From Prunus persica (taxonomy: Eukaryota; Streptophyta; Magnoliopsida; Rosales; Rosaceae): a stretch of DNA of 64,000 nt. Below, in pieces: positions 24,391 to 34,660 of this stretch. Location of the stretch: NCBI RefSeq assembly GCF_000346465.2, contig NC_034012.1:18402548-18466547 (forward strand). Direction: 5' to 3'. Each line of letters starts with the position of its first letter. Within the stretch, counting starts at the first letter, position 1. The notes beneath the pieces were generated by a model, which saw only the letters and a list, made by a program, of their open reading frames with translations, did not search any database and was not told the origin of the DNA. Both the position numbers and the translations under genes were made by a program.

Positions 24391-24402
24391 CAAGGGGGCT
24401 AA
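24391..24402 (+). promoter_or_regulatory. Polypurine-tract-like sequence
   Basis: CAAGGGGGCTAA directly abuts the TG start of the right 1852-bp repeat. In LTR retrotransposons such a purine run primes plus-strand DNA synthesis at the 3' LTR. Its presence only before the right copy supports a plus-strand element. Confidence 0.5.
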
Positions 24403-26254
24403 TGTTGAGGCCCAAAAACATCCACGCTTCGGCCCAAATAAATGCTCAGCCCAATGCAATACCTTACCGAGAAGAAACCCAATTTAGGCACGCGAAAGTT
24501 CGCCATATGCGCTTGTACACATACCACGCCAAGCAAATAAACAACGCGCCATGCTACAAGCTTAAGTGGGCCCAAGCCACGCAAGATGCCCGGGGCTTGC
24601 TTGAGTGGGTTGTGGTATGGAAGGTAATAGGTCGTCATGAGGCCCATTAATGGGACGAGAAATGGAGGTTCCAGGTTGCTTGGGAGCCTCGGAACCCAAG
24701 CCCATTTCTTAAGCCCAAATATATGGGTGAGCAAAAAGGGAAAATAACCCAACTAAAATTAGCCCAATCAAAGAATAGCCCAACCAAGAAGCCCATCATT
24801 CAACAAAAATAGCCCATTTACTTAGTGAACCTTGGCCCATACAATTGCCATAGATGAACCACAAGCTCCAGCACCTAGCTGGAATAGAAGCCACGAAAAG
24901 GAAGTTTGAAAGTTCATTGAATAAGGCTGCTGGGAAGTGCCAGCACATGGGAATGGATCAAGTTCCAAAACAAAACACCAGAGAAACCAAGGGATGTTAA
25001 CATGCAAGCTGCCAGGAAGAGAGACACTCTTCAAACCAACATACACATCCCAACTCCTTCCCTATCAAAACTGGTTACAGGAAAGAGTGAGAAAGAAAGG
25101 AAGAAAATGGCTGGAAGTAGAAATCTTCTACTGAAGCAGCCGCAGGAAAGGAGGCCTTGAGCTCCAAAATCCCTGATTTTGTGCAAATAGATAGAGAAAA
25201 ATCTCACTAAAACAGGAAAAGTCAAGAGAGGAAAGGAAAAGGGAAGGAAAACCTTGCTAAGTTGGGGAAGAAACCATTAGGGTTTCTTGGGGAATGAAGG
25301 TTTCCCGCAGCTATAAAAGGAGGTCTCTTCCACCTAGCAAAAACCAACCCAGGCTGAGAGAGCAAGCTCCCTCTCTTACTTGCAAAAATCCAGTAACCCT
25401 ATTCACTCTTCTTCTTCGTTCTTCTCTGTTAACAGACTATTTTCAGAGTCTGTCAAGCTGCCGGAAGAAGTAATGCCCTTCCTTTACCCCTTTTTAGCCA
25501 AGATCATCCTGCAAACCTTGTCTCCCTCATCTTAAACACTCCCATTTCTCCCTAGGAAGCCTTATTTTCCTCTTTGGTGCTCAACTCATGCTGACCTTGC
25601 TCCCATGCCACAATCTCCTCATGCTAAGCTAAAACTTTATCTGTAAGCAAGCATAAATCACCTGTAAGCAGCCTTCATTTTCGTTGGTGAAGGTAACCAG
25701 AACACTTCCTAAGGCTTTACTGCCCTTTCGAAGTGCTTTTGGGGCTTAATTTTCGAACTCAGGCACAGGGGGCAATTCCAGTAATTTCCCCTTTACGGCA
25801 GCCCAGCCTATTTGCAGCTGCCGGAAGAAAAAGACCCCCACAATAATAAATAAAGGCAACATTGCATATGATGCAACCATGTCCAAATCTGATACGTGAT
25901 CACAAGAAAATGGACATGGCAGCAACATATGACTGAAGTAGATGGGCTCTTTGCATCTTGTGTTATCGTAATTAAAGACATCAAAAGATTAAGGTTGAAA
26001 TCTTCCATAGTAGTAAGCATCAAAATAGGTTTGCAGCAGAGATTAACGCAAATTCCAATTCCACTGATTTGCCTCTGCTCAAACACGAGAACCAAAATGG
26101 TTACTTCCCTTGCTGAGTATATTTGTTAACGTCGAAAACGGTAATAGATGACCAATCAAACCCGGGTACGACGAGTTTTGCATAGGATCGGAAGTAGTCG
26201 AATCCAGCTTGCATCACACGCTTCTTTGACTCCACTGCATTAGATGAGTTCTTG
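24403..26254 (+). repeat. Right 1852-bp LTR-like repeat
   Basis: It starts TGTTGAGG after the purine tract and is colinear with the left copy at a constant offset of 5292 bp. The match stops exactly at TTCTTG. The sequence then continues TATTTTTGAACAGC, which extends the minus-strand coding reading, whereas the left copy continues with unrelated CAAGAATTACC. Confidence 0.85.
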
Positions 26255-26480
26255 TATTTTTGAACAGCTACACTCTGAAGTCGTTTGTGTCTACGCTTCA
26301 TGCGCTACAATTTCGCCCTACCCAGATTGGCCTGCCTTTTGTGATCTTCAATTTGGCCTTCAACAAATTCCAAACGTGCCCTTGCCTTTTGGATTTCATC
26401 ACCAAGTTGAAGATGCCTTTCCTTCCAAAAAGCAAGAACTCTTTCAAACTCAAAACTTCCAACAAAATGGTCATTCTATC
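26101..26480 (-). pseudogene. Coiled-coil protein fragment
   Basis: Minus-strand reading of about 125 codons: FWKERHLQLGDEIQKAR, then LEFVEGQIEDHKRQ, an in-frame TAG near 26304, RMKRRHKRLQ, and a C-terminal motif GFDYFRSYAKLVVPG before the stop at 26101. The heptad-rich body and the GF-x-x-FR motif resemble the plus-strand protein at 27027-27608 (GFEKFRAFAAT), so both seem members of one unnamed family. The last 154 bp lie inside the 1852-bp repeat and are therefore present twice in the window. No function is known. Confidence 0.55.
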
Positions 26481-27026
26481 TAGGAATATGACGTTGCTTG
26501 TCTGGTGACTCACTTGCGTTTCGAAGGTGGTCTTTGTTTGGAGGGGTGTTTATTATGCTCACATCAAACTTGGTTAGTAAATCCATTTTATGGGGGGAGT
26601 GAGTTTCAGTAGATGGAGATAGATTCGGTGGAGGAGTGAGTTTTGTGTGGAGGGAGAATTTCTATGAAAGGAGTGAGTAATACCAATAAAAGGGTTCCCG
26701 CCAAAAAATATTTGGTTGACAATGTATAAATTAATTTTTGGTCTGATACAATCTAAGTTTAATCCTAACTAGTTTGGTTGAGTTCACTAACTAGATGTCA
26801 CTTCCATTGAGTTTCTTTCAACCACTATCAGTGGTGTAAGGAGAGTGTGAGGTTGACATGCTTGAAAAGCAAAACCTGACACCTCTTTTTTTAAAAATTG
26901 AAAGAAAGTACATATGTTGACTACACACAACCTTTGGTATGTTGGTCTATAAACCTACGTTCCCTTTCTCAAACGAAATTGCATATGCAATCCTCATCCT
27001 CCCAAAACAAATAGGATTATTCAAGC

Positions 27027-27608
27027 ATGTCAACCTCTTCAGGCGCCAACAACACAATCGAAGATGACAAATTAGAGTCGCAGGTTCTATTTCCATATTG
27101 TACTCACCGACCCCTTCCTTTTTCAACATCATTTGGGAGTGAGGGGGACTCCGATGATCCATTAGAAGCAATACATGCAGTCAGTAGCAAGCTGGATTAT
27201 AATTCCAGACTGATCAATTCATGGCACGAGAAATGTGTTGAAGACGAGGCCATTTTGGCTGATCTTAACATTAGAGTGAACAAAGCGTTCTCCCAAAAGA
27301 ACAAGTACTTGAAGCTGAGTCATAAAAGGAAGCTGAAAGCTGAGAAGTTGGATACAGTAATGAATGATGAAATTAAAGGTTGTTTGATGAACCATATGCG
27401 ATGCGAAGAGCACCATAGTGAATTGGAGTTAGCATTCAACGAAGGATTCGAAAAATTCCGAGCATTTGCGGCAACTACTCATACAAGTTATAATTGGGAC
27501 TATGTGTCCCCTGATGCTGTGAGAGAGATACTAGACGATGGTGGTGACATGAATGAGCATAAGCACGTCAAAGCTACTCGGAAGAAGCCGACCGATACAA
27601 CTAAGTGA
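27027..27608 (+). CDS. Hypothetical coiled-coil protein, 193 residues
   Basis: An intact ORF starts MSTSSGANNTIEDDK at a clean ATG. After an acidic N-terminus (EGDSDDPLEAIHAV), residues about 60-150 form a charged helical region (NKYLKLSHKRKLKAEKL, CEEHHSELELAFNEG), followed by GFEKFRAFAATTHTSYNWD and a basic tail. I do not recognise a named domain. The same architecture appears on the opposite strand at 26101-26480, head to head across about 550 bp. Its last codons and 3' flank are duplicated near 28035-28150. It could be a small cargo gene of the surrounding transposon. Confidence 0.5.
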   Translation: MSTSSGANNTIEDDKLESQVLFPYCTHRPLPFSTSFGSEGDSDDPLEAIHAVSSKLDYNSRLINSWHEKCVEDEAILADLNIRVNKAFSQKNKYLKLSHKRKLKAEKLDTVMNDEIKGCLMNHMRCEEHHSELELAFNEGFEKFRAFAATTHTSYNWDYVSPDAVREILDDGGDMNEHKHVKATRKKPTDTTK

Positions 27609-28034
27609 TTGCGGCTACCGCTGTTCAGTTGGTTGAGGGTGATCATGGTATTGCACAAATTAGAAGTATATTCCCTTAATGTCATTATCTAATTTAAAAT
27701 AACACAAATATCAGTTTCATTTGCTTCATATATAATTATTGGGACTATGTATTGAAAGTCATCATGTGTTCCTTATGTCTAACATTATATTTTGCAAATA
27801 TCGAAATATTATTCAATAAGTAGTCAATATCACAGCAAGTTGGGAATCAGTAAAGCCCCATTATCATGTCCATTCACATTAAAGAGCTAGCGTACTTTTT
27901 CTCAAAAAACTGACACGTGAGTCATAAGTAACATAACATGTGCTATACATTGTTTAGTGAATGGTTTATGGTTTATTTATATATAATAAAATTCTAAATA
28001 TTGCTGAATATTTATTTCGTCTATATCACTGGGG

Positions 28035-28150
28035 ACATGAGTGACCGTAAGCATGTGAGACCTGCTAAGAAGAAGCTGACCAATACGACCGAGGGATTGT
28101 GGCTACCGTTGTTCAGTTGGTTGGGGAGATCGTGGTATTGCTAAGAAGGA
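28035..28150 (+). pseudogene. Diverged duplicate of the 3' end of the coiled-coil gene
   Basis: GGGGACATGAGTGACCGTAA and the following 100 bp match 27541-27655 (GGTGACATGAATGAGCATAA...) through the stop and into the shared 3' flank (TTGTGGCTACC versus TTGCGGCTACC, GTTCAGTTGGTTG). The offset is about 495 bp, so only the gene's end was duplicated in tandem. Confidence 0.7.
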
Positions 28151-28827
28151 GCACATAATATGTTTTGCAATCAAATTTTCTTTTGTGTGTGGAATTATGA
28201 GTAGTTCAAATGTTAGTGTACCCTTTAATATTCTCCAACAGTTCAAAATGTGATTAGCTGCAATGTACTTTTTTACACGCTGCTTTCTAATCACTCTGTT
28301 CCAACAAAGTGCTTCAAGTATCCTTCAATTACAAATGTTTACAAAATCGTGCCCCTAATAACCAGTCGAGCTCAGATCTTAATAACCAGTAAAACACTAG
28401 AACATAACATTCGGAAAAAGTGGGTACTGCTGGAAATCATTACTGGTAATGGAAACAACAGCTGGCTGCTGGAAATGCTGCATTAGCCTGTGATATAATC
28501 AATGAATCTCTGTTAAAACATAATTCACTATAAACTACCCATTTTACATGGTAAAAGTCATTGTTTCTTCACATAACTCAAAATTTGATACTTTATCAAA
28601 TGTCTATGAAAATTTCTAAATAGGGAGAAGACGTAAAATTAACATGTGTCCAAATTTCATGCAAAAATGAAACCAAGCAAATTTTCATTTCAATTACCAG
28701 TGGACATAGTAAGAGCTCATGGGTGGACATGAACAAAAAAAAAATAATAATAAAAACTGAATCTAGAAAACTTCACCTGATCATTAGTCTTCATAACAAA
28801 CCGGATTTCGTCTAATAGAAACATAAA
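28151..28827. other. Intergenic stretch, nothing recognised
   Basis: AT-rich sequence between the duplicated gene end and the 3' end of the MULE transposase. No ORF with protein-like composition, RNA gene or repeat was seen on either strand. Confidence 0.5.
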
Positions 28828-31142
28828 TCATTCAGTTGGTCCGTGCATCCTGTCAAATTCGTCGAATAATGGGTCACTACGATCTATTGGAGTTGATTCG
28901 TCATTGTTCGATGGTGATGTCCTGCATAAACATCAAACACAAGCACATAAAAAATTTACCTATTCAAATTTTAGGTGTTATTATAAATAGTGTTAGCATC
29001 TTACGGTGTGTTCAAATTTCTTGGGCATTGTCTTCTATCATGACCAATTGTCCACACTCTCGACAGTGTCTAATCCCTCGCTTCATTGCCTTTTCCTTTG
29101 CTCCTGTTACTCATTTCGACCTTCCTTTGCACCTCACTCTCTTAGGGTCTTTCATATATTGTGTTTGAGAGCTGGACCCTCCAACTTCATTATTACTTGG
29201 TCCATCCTTCAACAACTTCAACTTCACCTGCAAACTTTTTAGAGTCTCTGACAGTAGCTCACATCCTTCTTCACCCATTAATGCATCCTCAACCACATCT
29301 GAAGCAAGTCGAGACATTGTACTCCGCTTTATTAAAAGACCAGGATCTGCAGAGTCTTTAATTTCGTTGCCATTTGCATCTGACACCAATCCAGATTTCG
29401 CAGTTTTCTTCCACCTCTTCAAAATATATTTATCGGGCATATATTCAATCTGGTCCCTTCTGAACAATGCTAGGATGTGCTTGCAAATAATTCCAACAAA
29501 TTCAAATCTTTTACAGCTACACGATGCGTGGTCAGAATCTTTGACATATACGACTTCTGCCACTCTTGTTTCCCAATTTTTCCTTTCGCTCGCATTAAAG
29601 ACAACTTTAGAAGCATCCTCTGTTTTGAGCTCTGGGAAACATGTTGTACTTTGTATTAGTTCTTGCTCAAACTTTTGAAACATTGTGCTTGTGTACAAGG
29701 TAGCCATTTGTTTGTTCATTGGCATCGGTAGAATACATTGAGCCACTTCAAATGCATCTACGTGATCAGCAACTAACTCTTTTTGACGTTGATGAGAAAG
29801 TGCCCTCTCAAATCGTATTATAAAATCCATCAACGAATTTCTCTTTGATATGTATTGCTTGAAAAAACCATGAGAACCTTCCGCTCTTTGGCTGCTTGAC
29901 ATTCCAGCGGCGCCGTGTGTAGGCTGGAACCCAAGATTCTCTTAAATCAAACATTGAACTTAGCCATGGATGGTCAGTCAAACCAGCCTTTGTAACCACA
30001 ATATTCCATTTTGCATCAAACTCTTCCTTATTGTCAGTATCCCATATGACTTTCTAAAATTCACGCCAATACTCCTTATAAGCAGAATATGGTAACTTAA
30101 TAGAGAACTCTGATGTGATGTGCCATATGCAAAGTCGATGAAATGTAGCCGGGAAGGCTATTGAAATCGCTCTGGTCATTGCCGCATCTTGATCTGTAAT
30201 GATCGTTTTAGGTTCGCCACCTGGCATGACTTTCTTAAACTCCTCAAACATCCAAATAAACGACTCAGTCGTTTCCTTGCTCAAAAATGCACATGCTAAG
30301 ACAATTGTCTGACCATGGTTATTAACTCCCAACATTGGTGCAAATGTCAAGTCGTATCGATTCGTGTTGAATGTGGTATCGAATACAACAACATCTCCAT
30401 AAAACCCGTACGCCCGTCTAGAAGTTGCATCTGCCTAAAAACATCGACTAAACCTGTCATGGCCATCTCCCTCAATCTTGAAATAAAAAGCCTCATTTTT
30501 GTTCTGTTCAGCCATAAAATACTCGGTCACTAGTTCAACATCGTGGTTCCTCAGCTTCCCATTCACACTACATTCAAGATTGTAGATATCTTTTTTGATA
30601 AAACCGATTTTATCCATTCCTCCGGATTGCACCTCGAAAATACTTACCTTCTGATGAATGGGAATATTAACTGAACCCAACTGTTTTGTGAGTACTTTTG
30701 TAGAATCTGAAATATGACGGTGTGATCTCAATAAATGCATTCTTTCTGAGGGTGTCATCTTATGATTGTGTCCCTCTGCAAAAAGAGAGATGGTATACTT
30801 CTTGCTCCCATTTGTCTTCACAACCACAATCTTAGCTTTGCAATTGCATCTACTTATTCCCCGTTGTCTTTTTCTCTCCCGAGTTTCATCTCTCATGTAT
30901 GCACCTTGTTTGCAACATACAAATTCTTTCCTCAAAATCTCTTTCTTGTTTTTCCCCCAAAAGCTGGAATGAAGTCGAATACCAAAGCCAGCCAAGAATG
31001 CATATCTATTATAGAAATTGTAAACGAGGTCAAGCGAGTCGAACTTCATCCCAACTGCTGGTGTTTCCTCATTTCTTACTTCAGGAATATAAACCCTCCC
31101 ATTAGCTGTTACACAGTCATCACTCTCTGAGCCCCCAGACAT
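28828..31142 (-). pseudogene. MULE transposase with FAR1 DNA-binding domain, decayed
   Basis: Starts MSGGSESDDCVTANGR at 31142. Domains in order: FAR1 DNA-binding (FYNRYAFLAGFGIR, CNCKAKIVV, HNHKMTPSER), the MULE catalytic core (VVVFDTTF, then ITDQDAAMTRAI and CIWHI), and a SWIM zinc finger (CSCKRFEFVGIICKH). A CCHC knuckle (CRECGQL, then HDRRQCP in the next frame) ends exon 1. A donor at 29004 and an acceptor at 28922 bound an 83-bp intron. The last exon (28921-28828) reads TSPSNNDESTPIDR and ends FDRMHGPTE. In-frame stops lie at 30435-30437 (TAG), 30054-30056 (TAG) and 29111-29113 (TGA), and frameshifts near 29910 and 29060. It once cut and joined MULE ends. It points inwards from the right candidate terminal repeat. 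Confidence 0.88.
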
Positions 31143-32149
31143 TTTATCTACGTATATTATTGATCCACTTCTGTATTACTTCATAGCAAATATTAATTCA
31201 TTAATCAGTCATTACTGCATCACAACATATCAATGCATTCCACTTACACAAAACATTGCCCAAATTGACACAAAACACGCATAGCCTAACTTGTTGGATT
31301 TCGATTACACAAAACGCAAGCAAAATTTAATAATAGTTACGTCATCTCTTGTGAAATAATCTGGAAAAAATAACATTAGAACCAACATGTTCAACTAAGA
31401 ACACAAATGTAATTCAAACCACCAATTACAGAACTTCACCCAATATCCTCTCCAAATGCTTACTCCTAATGTCATTAAGCCTAAGTTTAGGATCTTTTAC
31501 CTACATTTCATAATTTTTCACCCCCACCAAAAACAATCAACTAAGTATATTGAATATTCATAAAGAAATGACACATTATTGATTCCACTAACAACGCATT
31601 ATTGATGCCACAAATGACGAATTTCCCACCCTCATAAAAAATAAACCAAACCCAATAAAATCAATCCAGCAAGTGAACTTACCTCTCAAAATCAATCGGG
31701 AGCTCCGAAGTCAGTCAGCTTGAGAGAATGTGGTGGACATTAGAGAAGACTCTTTGGTATTTGAGACTCCATCTCTACCAAAATCGAGGAACAACTGCTG
31801 CTACGGCATCTAGCTACAAAAAGAGATATGCTACTTTGCTTTCATCTGGAATCTTGTCTGCTGAATGAAAAAGAGAAGGGGTTTTCACTTGAGCCATAGA
31901 ATCAAAACAGGGCAACAGCTAGGTAAGAGCCATTAATCGTAATACCGAAGATACCATAGATCGCAGGCCTCCCAAGGAGCTGATGACAATGGAGTGACTA
32001 TAGGGTTTGGGAGTTTTGGATCCTTCTAATTGTGGGTTTGCTTTACATTCAAAAAGAGAGGATTGTGTTCTTGAGTTTTTCACAGAGAGGGAAAGAGGGA
32101 AAGATGAGACTGAAGTTGAGTTTCTAACGGGTTAGATTTCAACCCGATT
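31143..32149. other. 5' flank of the MULE transposase
   Basis: No coding potential. CA-rich and A/T-rich tracts precede a stretch (31680-32110) with GAGAGAGG-type purine words that on the minus strand would be a pyrimidine-rich leader for the transposase mRNA. I could not choose a TATA box with confidence. Confidence 0.45.
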
Positions 32150-32430
32150 CTACATGCACCCTCTTTTAAAAACTCATCGTTGGATGAAATCCAACGGCTC
32201 TTACATACCCCTCAAAAATACCCCTTCTAACTTTCCACTCACTATAGAAGCTCCCCCATATAATAGGCAATTTGGGCCTCTGTAAATTTAATGAGTAATT
32301 ATTTGGATCACCCATTAAATATTATGGGCTTTTGAGAGTTAATGGGCAATTATTTTTGACATCCCATTTTTCTATTTCGGGCCTTTGATATTTTGACTGA
32401 CCCATGAATAGAAATTGGTTCACAACCGTG
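32150..32430 (-). repeat. Right candidate terminal inverted repeat
   Basis: Read on the minus strand it gives words CCCATTAACTCTC and AATGGGTGATCC, and then the core TAGTGAGTGGAAAGTTAGAA followed by GGGGT and GTTGGATTTCATCCAACG. Core and order match the left side at 7591-7640. Similarity outside the core is weak, so the outer limit is approximate. Confidence 0.48.
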
Positions 32431-34009
32431 GTCTTTGTGACAAAAGGGACCAGCGTGCATCTCATCCTTTAGGTGGATCAACCATACTCCAATTGGGACT
32501 TGAGGAATTAGAGACGCAAAGGAATTGGACATGTGAAGGAAGTGTAGCCCTTATAAAATTGAAGAACAATTGCACCAAACTCTCTCCCATACTTAAAGCA
32601 AACCCATCTTTTGTTTTGATTGTTTACACACACAAACACAAAACACAAAGTGTATGCAACATGGCCAATCCCTCATCAGACTTTAGACATAGAAGAAGAG
32701 AGAATGGAGCAAAGGTGGCATTTTTACTTTTCTCCATGTTGGTCTACAACCCATACTATGCAAACTCAAAGAAAGTTGTTGTACACCACTTTCTTCTTCT
32801 TTTTGTTTTGTTTGTCTTTTTTTGTTGTTGTTTTCTTTGTTGACTTTACTTCTCTTCCAACTTTCTCATATATTTGTTTTCTTGCCTATTCACACACCAG
32901 CAACCACTCTTCTGTTTTACTGGTTCGCAAACACAAACACAAAGTCTATAATCCGGCCTCTCCCCTTTTCAAGCCTTCTTTCTTTCTTTTTGTGGAACCT
33001 TTTTTCCTTTCTTGGTCCTATTTGTACGCGAACCAGCACAACCCATTAATTCCAATCCTTTTTCATTTGCTGCCTTTTTGTATATTGCTTCTGTATGCAA
33101 ACAACACTAGGCCAAGCCATCAAAACGCGGTTGTCTTTCATCTTTTTTCTTGTCTATTCCATCTGTATGCAAACAGCTGATTTTTTCTTTTCTGTTTTTG
33201 TTTCAGAGCAGCCCCAACACAGAAGAAATTAGTGTGCTTTTGATTTTGACAGAGAGGGAGCAAGTTGATCAAATTCACCAAAGGCAGAGGTACAATCCTT
33301 TTTTTAATTTGCATATGCTAGAGGAATAAACCCCAGCATCTTTGCTACAATTTTTTTTCTTTGCTAATTGTCATGGATTTTTGAACTCATTTTCCAGATT
33401 TTTTCATCTGCTGAGATTCTGGGTTTCTCACCCATATGGATTTTTACATCCAAATAATTTCGGGGTTACTCACCCATGAATTTGCATCCAAATAATTTCA
33501 GGTTACTCACCCATGAATTTGTGGCATGCTATGCCCAACATAGAAAAGAAAATAGAGATGACAGTATACTTGTAACAATTTTTTCCTCTTTTTTGCACTG
33601 CTCTAATTTCTAGTAGTCTTGTTTAATCTGTCATCAGCTTTCTCCTTTTATTTTTTTATTTTTTTATTTTATTTTATTTTTTTATTGTAGCCTTTTTATA
33701 GGCCAACTAAATAGGACTCCCCTCAACAAACAACACTTTTGAATTTCAAATAAGTGGTGATCAGATTCAGCCTCCCTTTTAGGCCTATTATCTCACCAAT
33801 TTAAAATGTAACAGAAATTCAAAATTTTGGAAACCCATGTTGGCTTGCATTTATCATTTAATTTTTATTTGAAATAAATGATAAAATTTATTTGGCCAAA
33901 CTTTTTTTGTTTCAACACCAGGTTCACAATTTTATTTTTCAATGTGAGATTGCTAGACTTTTCTCGTTTACAAGTCTGTTACAACTAGATGTGCAATGAA
34001 TGGAGAGTG
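32431..34009. other. Unassigned stretch with leader-like sequence
   Basis: No recognised protein. A TATA-like CTTATAAAATTG near 32549 is followed by an A/C- and T-rich leader-like region with repeated ACAAACACAAA words. AAGGCAGAG followed by GTACAATCC near 33289 could be a splice donor. This may be the start of the retroelement whose RNase H part follows, but nothing proves it. A T-rich run is at 33650-33690. Confidence 0.35.
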
Positions 34010-34223
34010 TGGATTTCCTGGGGTATTGGGAGCTGTTACTTAAGAAGTTTGAGCAATGTTCGAGGAATGAGGAGATCTTCCAATTACTAGCTTTTGGTGC
34101 ATGGAGAATTTGAAATGGGATAAATGCTGTGGTTTTTGACATTAAGCTTTTGAATGTTTGCTTTTGCAGGTTAATGAATACTGGGACGCTCAAATAAAGG
34201 TTAAACTACTGGTCCCTCAATTA
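34010..34223 (+). pseudogene. LINE-type RNase H region relic, left piece
   Basis: The frame from 34027 reads WELLLKKFEQCSRNEE, then LLAFGAWRI, a TGA at 34111-34113 where this family has Trp, and NGINAVVFDIKLLN. That is the usual spacer before the RNase H domain in plant LINE-derived genes. It is interrupted at 34224 by a CACTA element and resumes at 37704. Confidence 0.6.
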
Positions 34224-34244
34224 CACTACTACATTTTACACTTT

Positions 34245-34635
34245 GCGCGACGAAGAGAATTTTGTCGCGCAAAATATATTGTAGTCGCACAAATTTTAAC
34301 GCGACAGAAACTTCGTCGCGCAGAATCCGTCGCGCAAAGATCGTGAAGAAAGACTTTGCGCGACCAACTTTTTTCATTGGTCGCGCAAAGTGACTTTGCG
34401 CGACGAAAAAATATTGGTCGTGCAAACTAACTTTGCGCGACGAAAAAATATTGGTCGCACAAAACTTTGCGCGACGAAACACATTGGTCGCGCAAAGGTT
34501 TGCGCGATGAAAAATATTTGTCGCACAAAGTTTTGCGCGACGAAACACATTGGTCGGGCAAAGTTTTGCGCGACGAAACACATTTGTCGCGCAAAGGTTT
34601 GCGCGACGAAAAATATTTGTCGCGCAAAGTCTCAA
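34245..34635. repeat. Left subterminal array of GCGCGACGAA pairs
   Basis: TTTGCGCGACGAA and its partner TTGGTCGCGCAAAG alternate about every 20-30 bp, forming many short hairpins. In CACTA elements such motifs are the binding sites of the TNPA-type protein. Further copies lie at 34700-34830 and 35690-36060, and the right array is at 37405-37690. Confidence 0.85.
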
Positions 34636-34660
34636 AAAAATTTATAAAAAATAAAAAATT

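Larger units (their letters stand above)
20963..24402. other. Non-coding interior of the LTR-like element
   Basis: There is no gag, pol or other recognisable protein on either strand. The sequence is rich in AAGCA, CATGC and CCAAGC words. Near 23790-23960 the phrase CAAGCATACATGCCAATGCC recurs. A 29-bp tandem array lies at 23520-23705. Just before the right repeat, CAAGGGGGCTAA (24391-24402) looks like a polypurine tract for plus-strand priming. The layout fits a large derivative that must borrow proteins from a related full element. Confidence 0.6.
19111..26254 (+). mobile_element. Non-autonomous LTR-like element (LARD type) with anomalous ends
   Basis: Two 1852-bp direct repeats (19111-20962 and 24403-26254) flank 3440 bp without coding capacity. 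The repeats begin TGTTGAGG. The second is preceded by a purine tract (CAAGGGGGCTAA), and each holds a TATA box, all as expected of LTRs. But they end TTCTTG rather than CA, no tRNA-like primer site follows the first, and flanking bases show no target duplication. Their right ends contain the 3' part of a coding sequence that continues past the second repeat. The structure is therefore a retroelement that captured gene sequence, or a product of unequal recombination. Confidence 0.6.
7190..32430. mobile_element. Candidate composite MULE with cargo genes
   Basis: The block is bracketed by similar inverted sequences. ACTATAATGAGTGGAAAGTT at 7591 on the plus strand matches TCTATAGTGAGTGGAAAGTT on the minus strand ending near 32232, and both continue A(T/G)AAGGGGT. 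Outside this core, both sides carry diffuse repeats of ATGGGT, CCCATTAA and similar words. At the right end a MULE transposase gene points inwards. At the left end a DUF1985-Ulp1 gene points inwards, a cargo type known from plant MULEs. Between them are GRF, F-box and coiled-coil genes and a nested LTR-like insertion. No target duplication was identified, so the exact limits and the single-element reading are inference. Confidence 0.42.

Noticed and set aside
32620..33180. A 186-codon open frame rich in Phe, Leu and Ser, possibly a membrane protein.
   Set aside because: Composition follows the T-rich DNA, an overlapping frame is similarly open, and no domain or promoter supports it.
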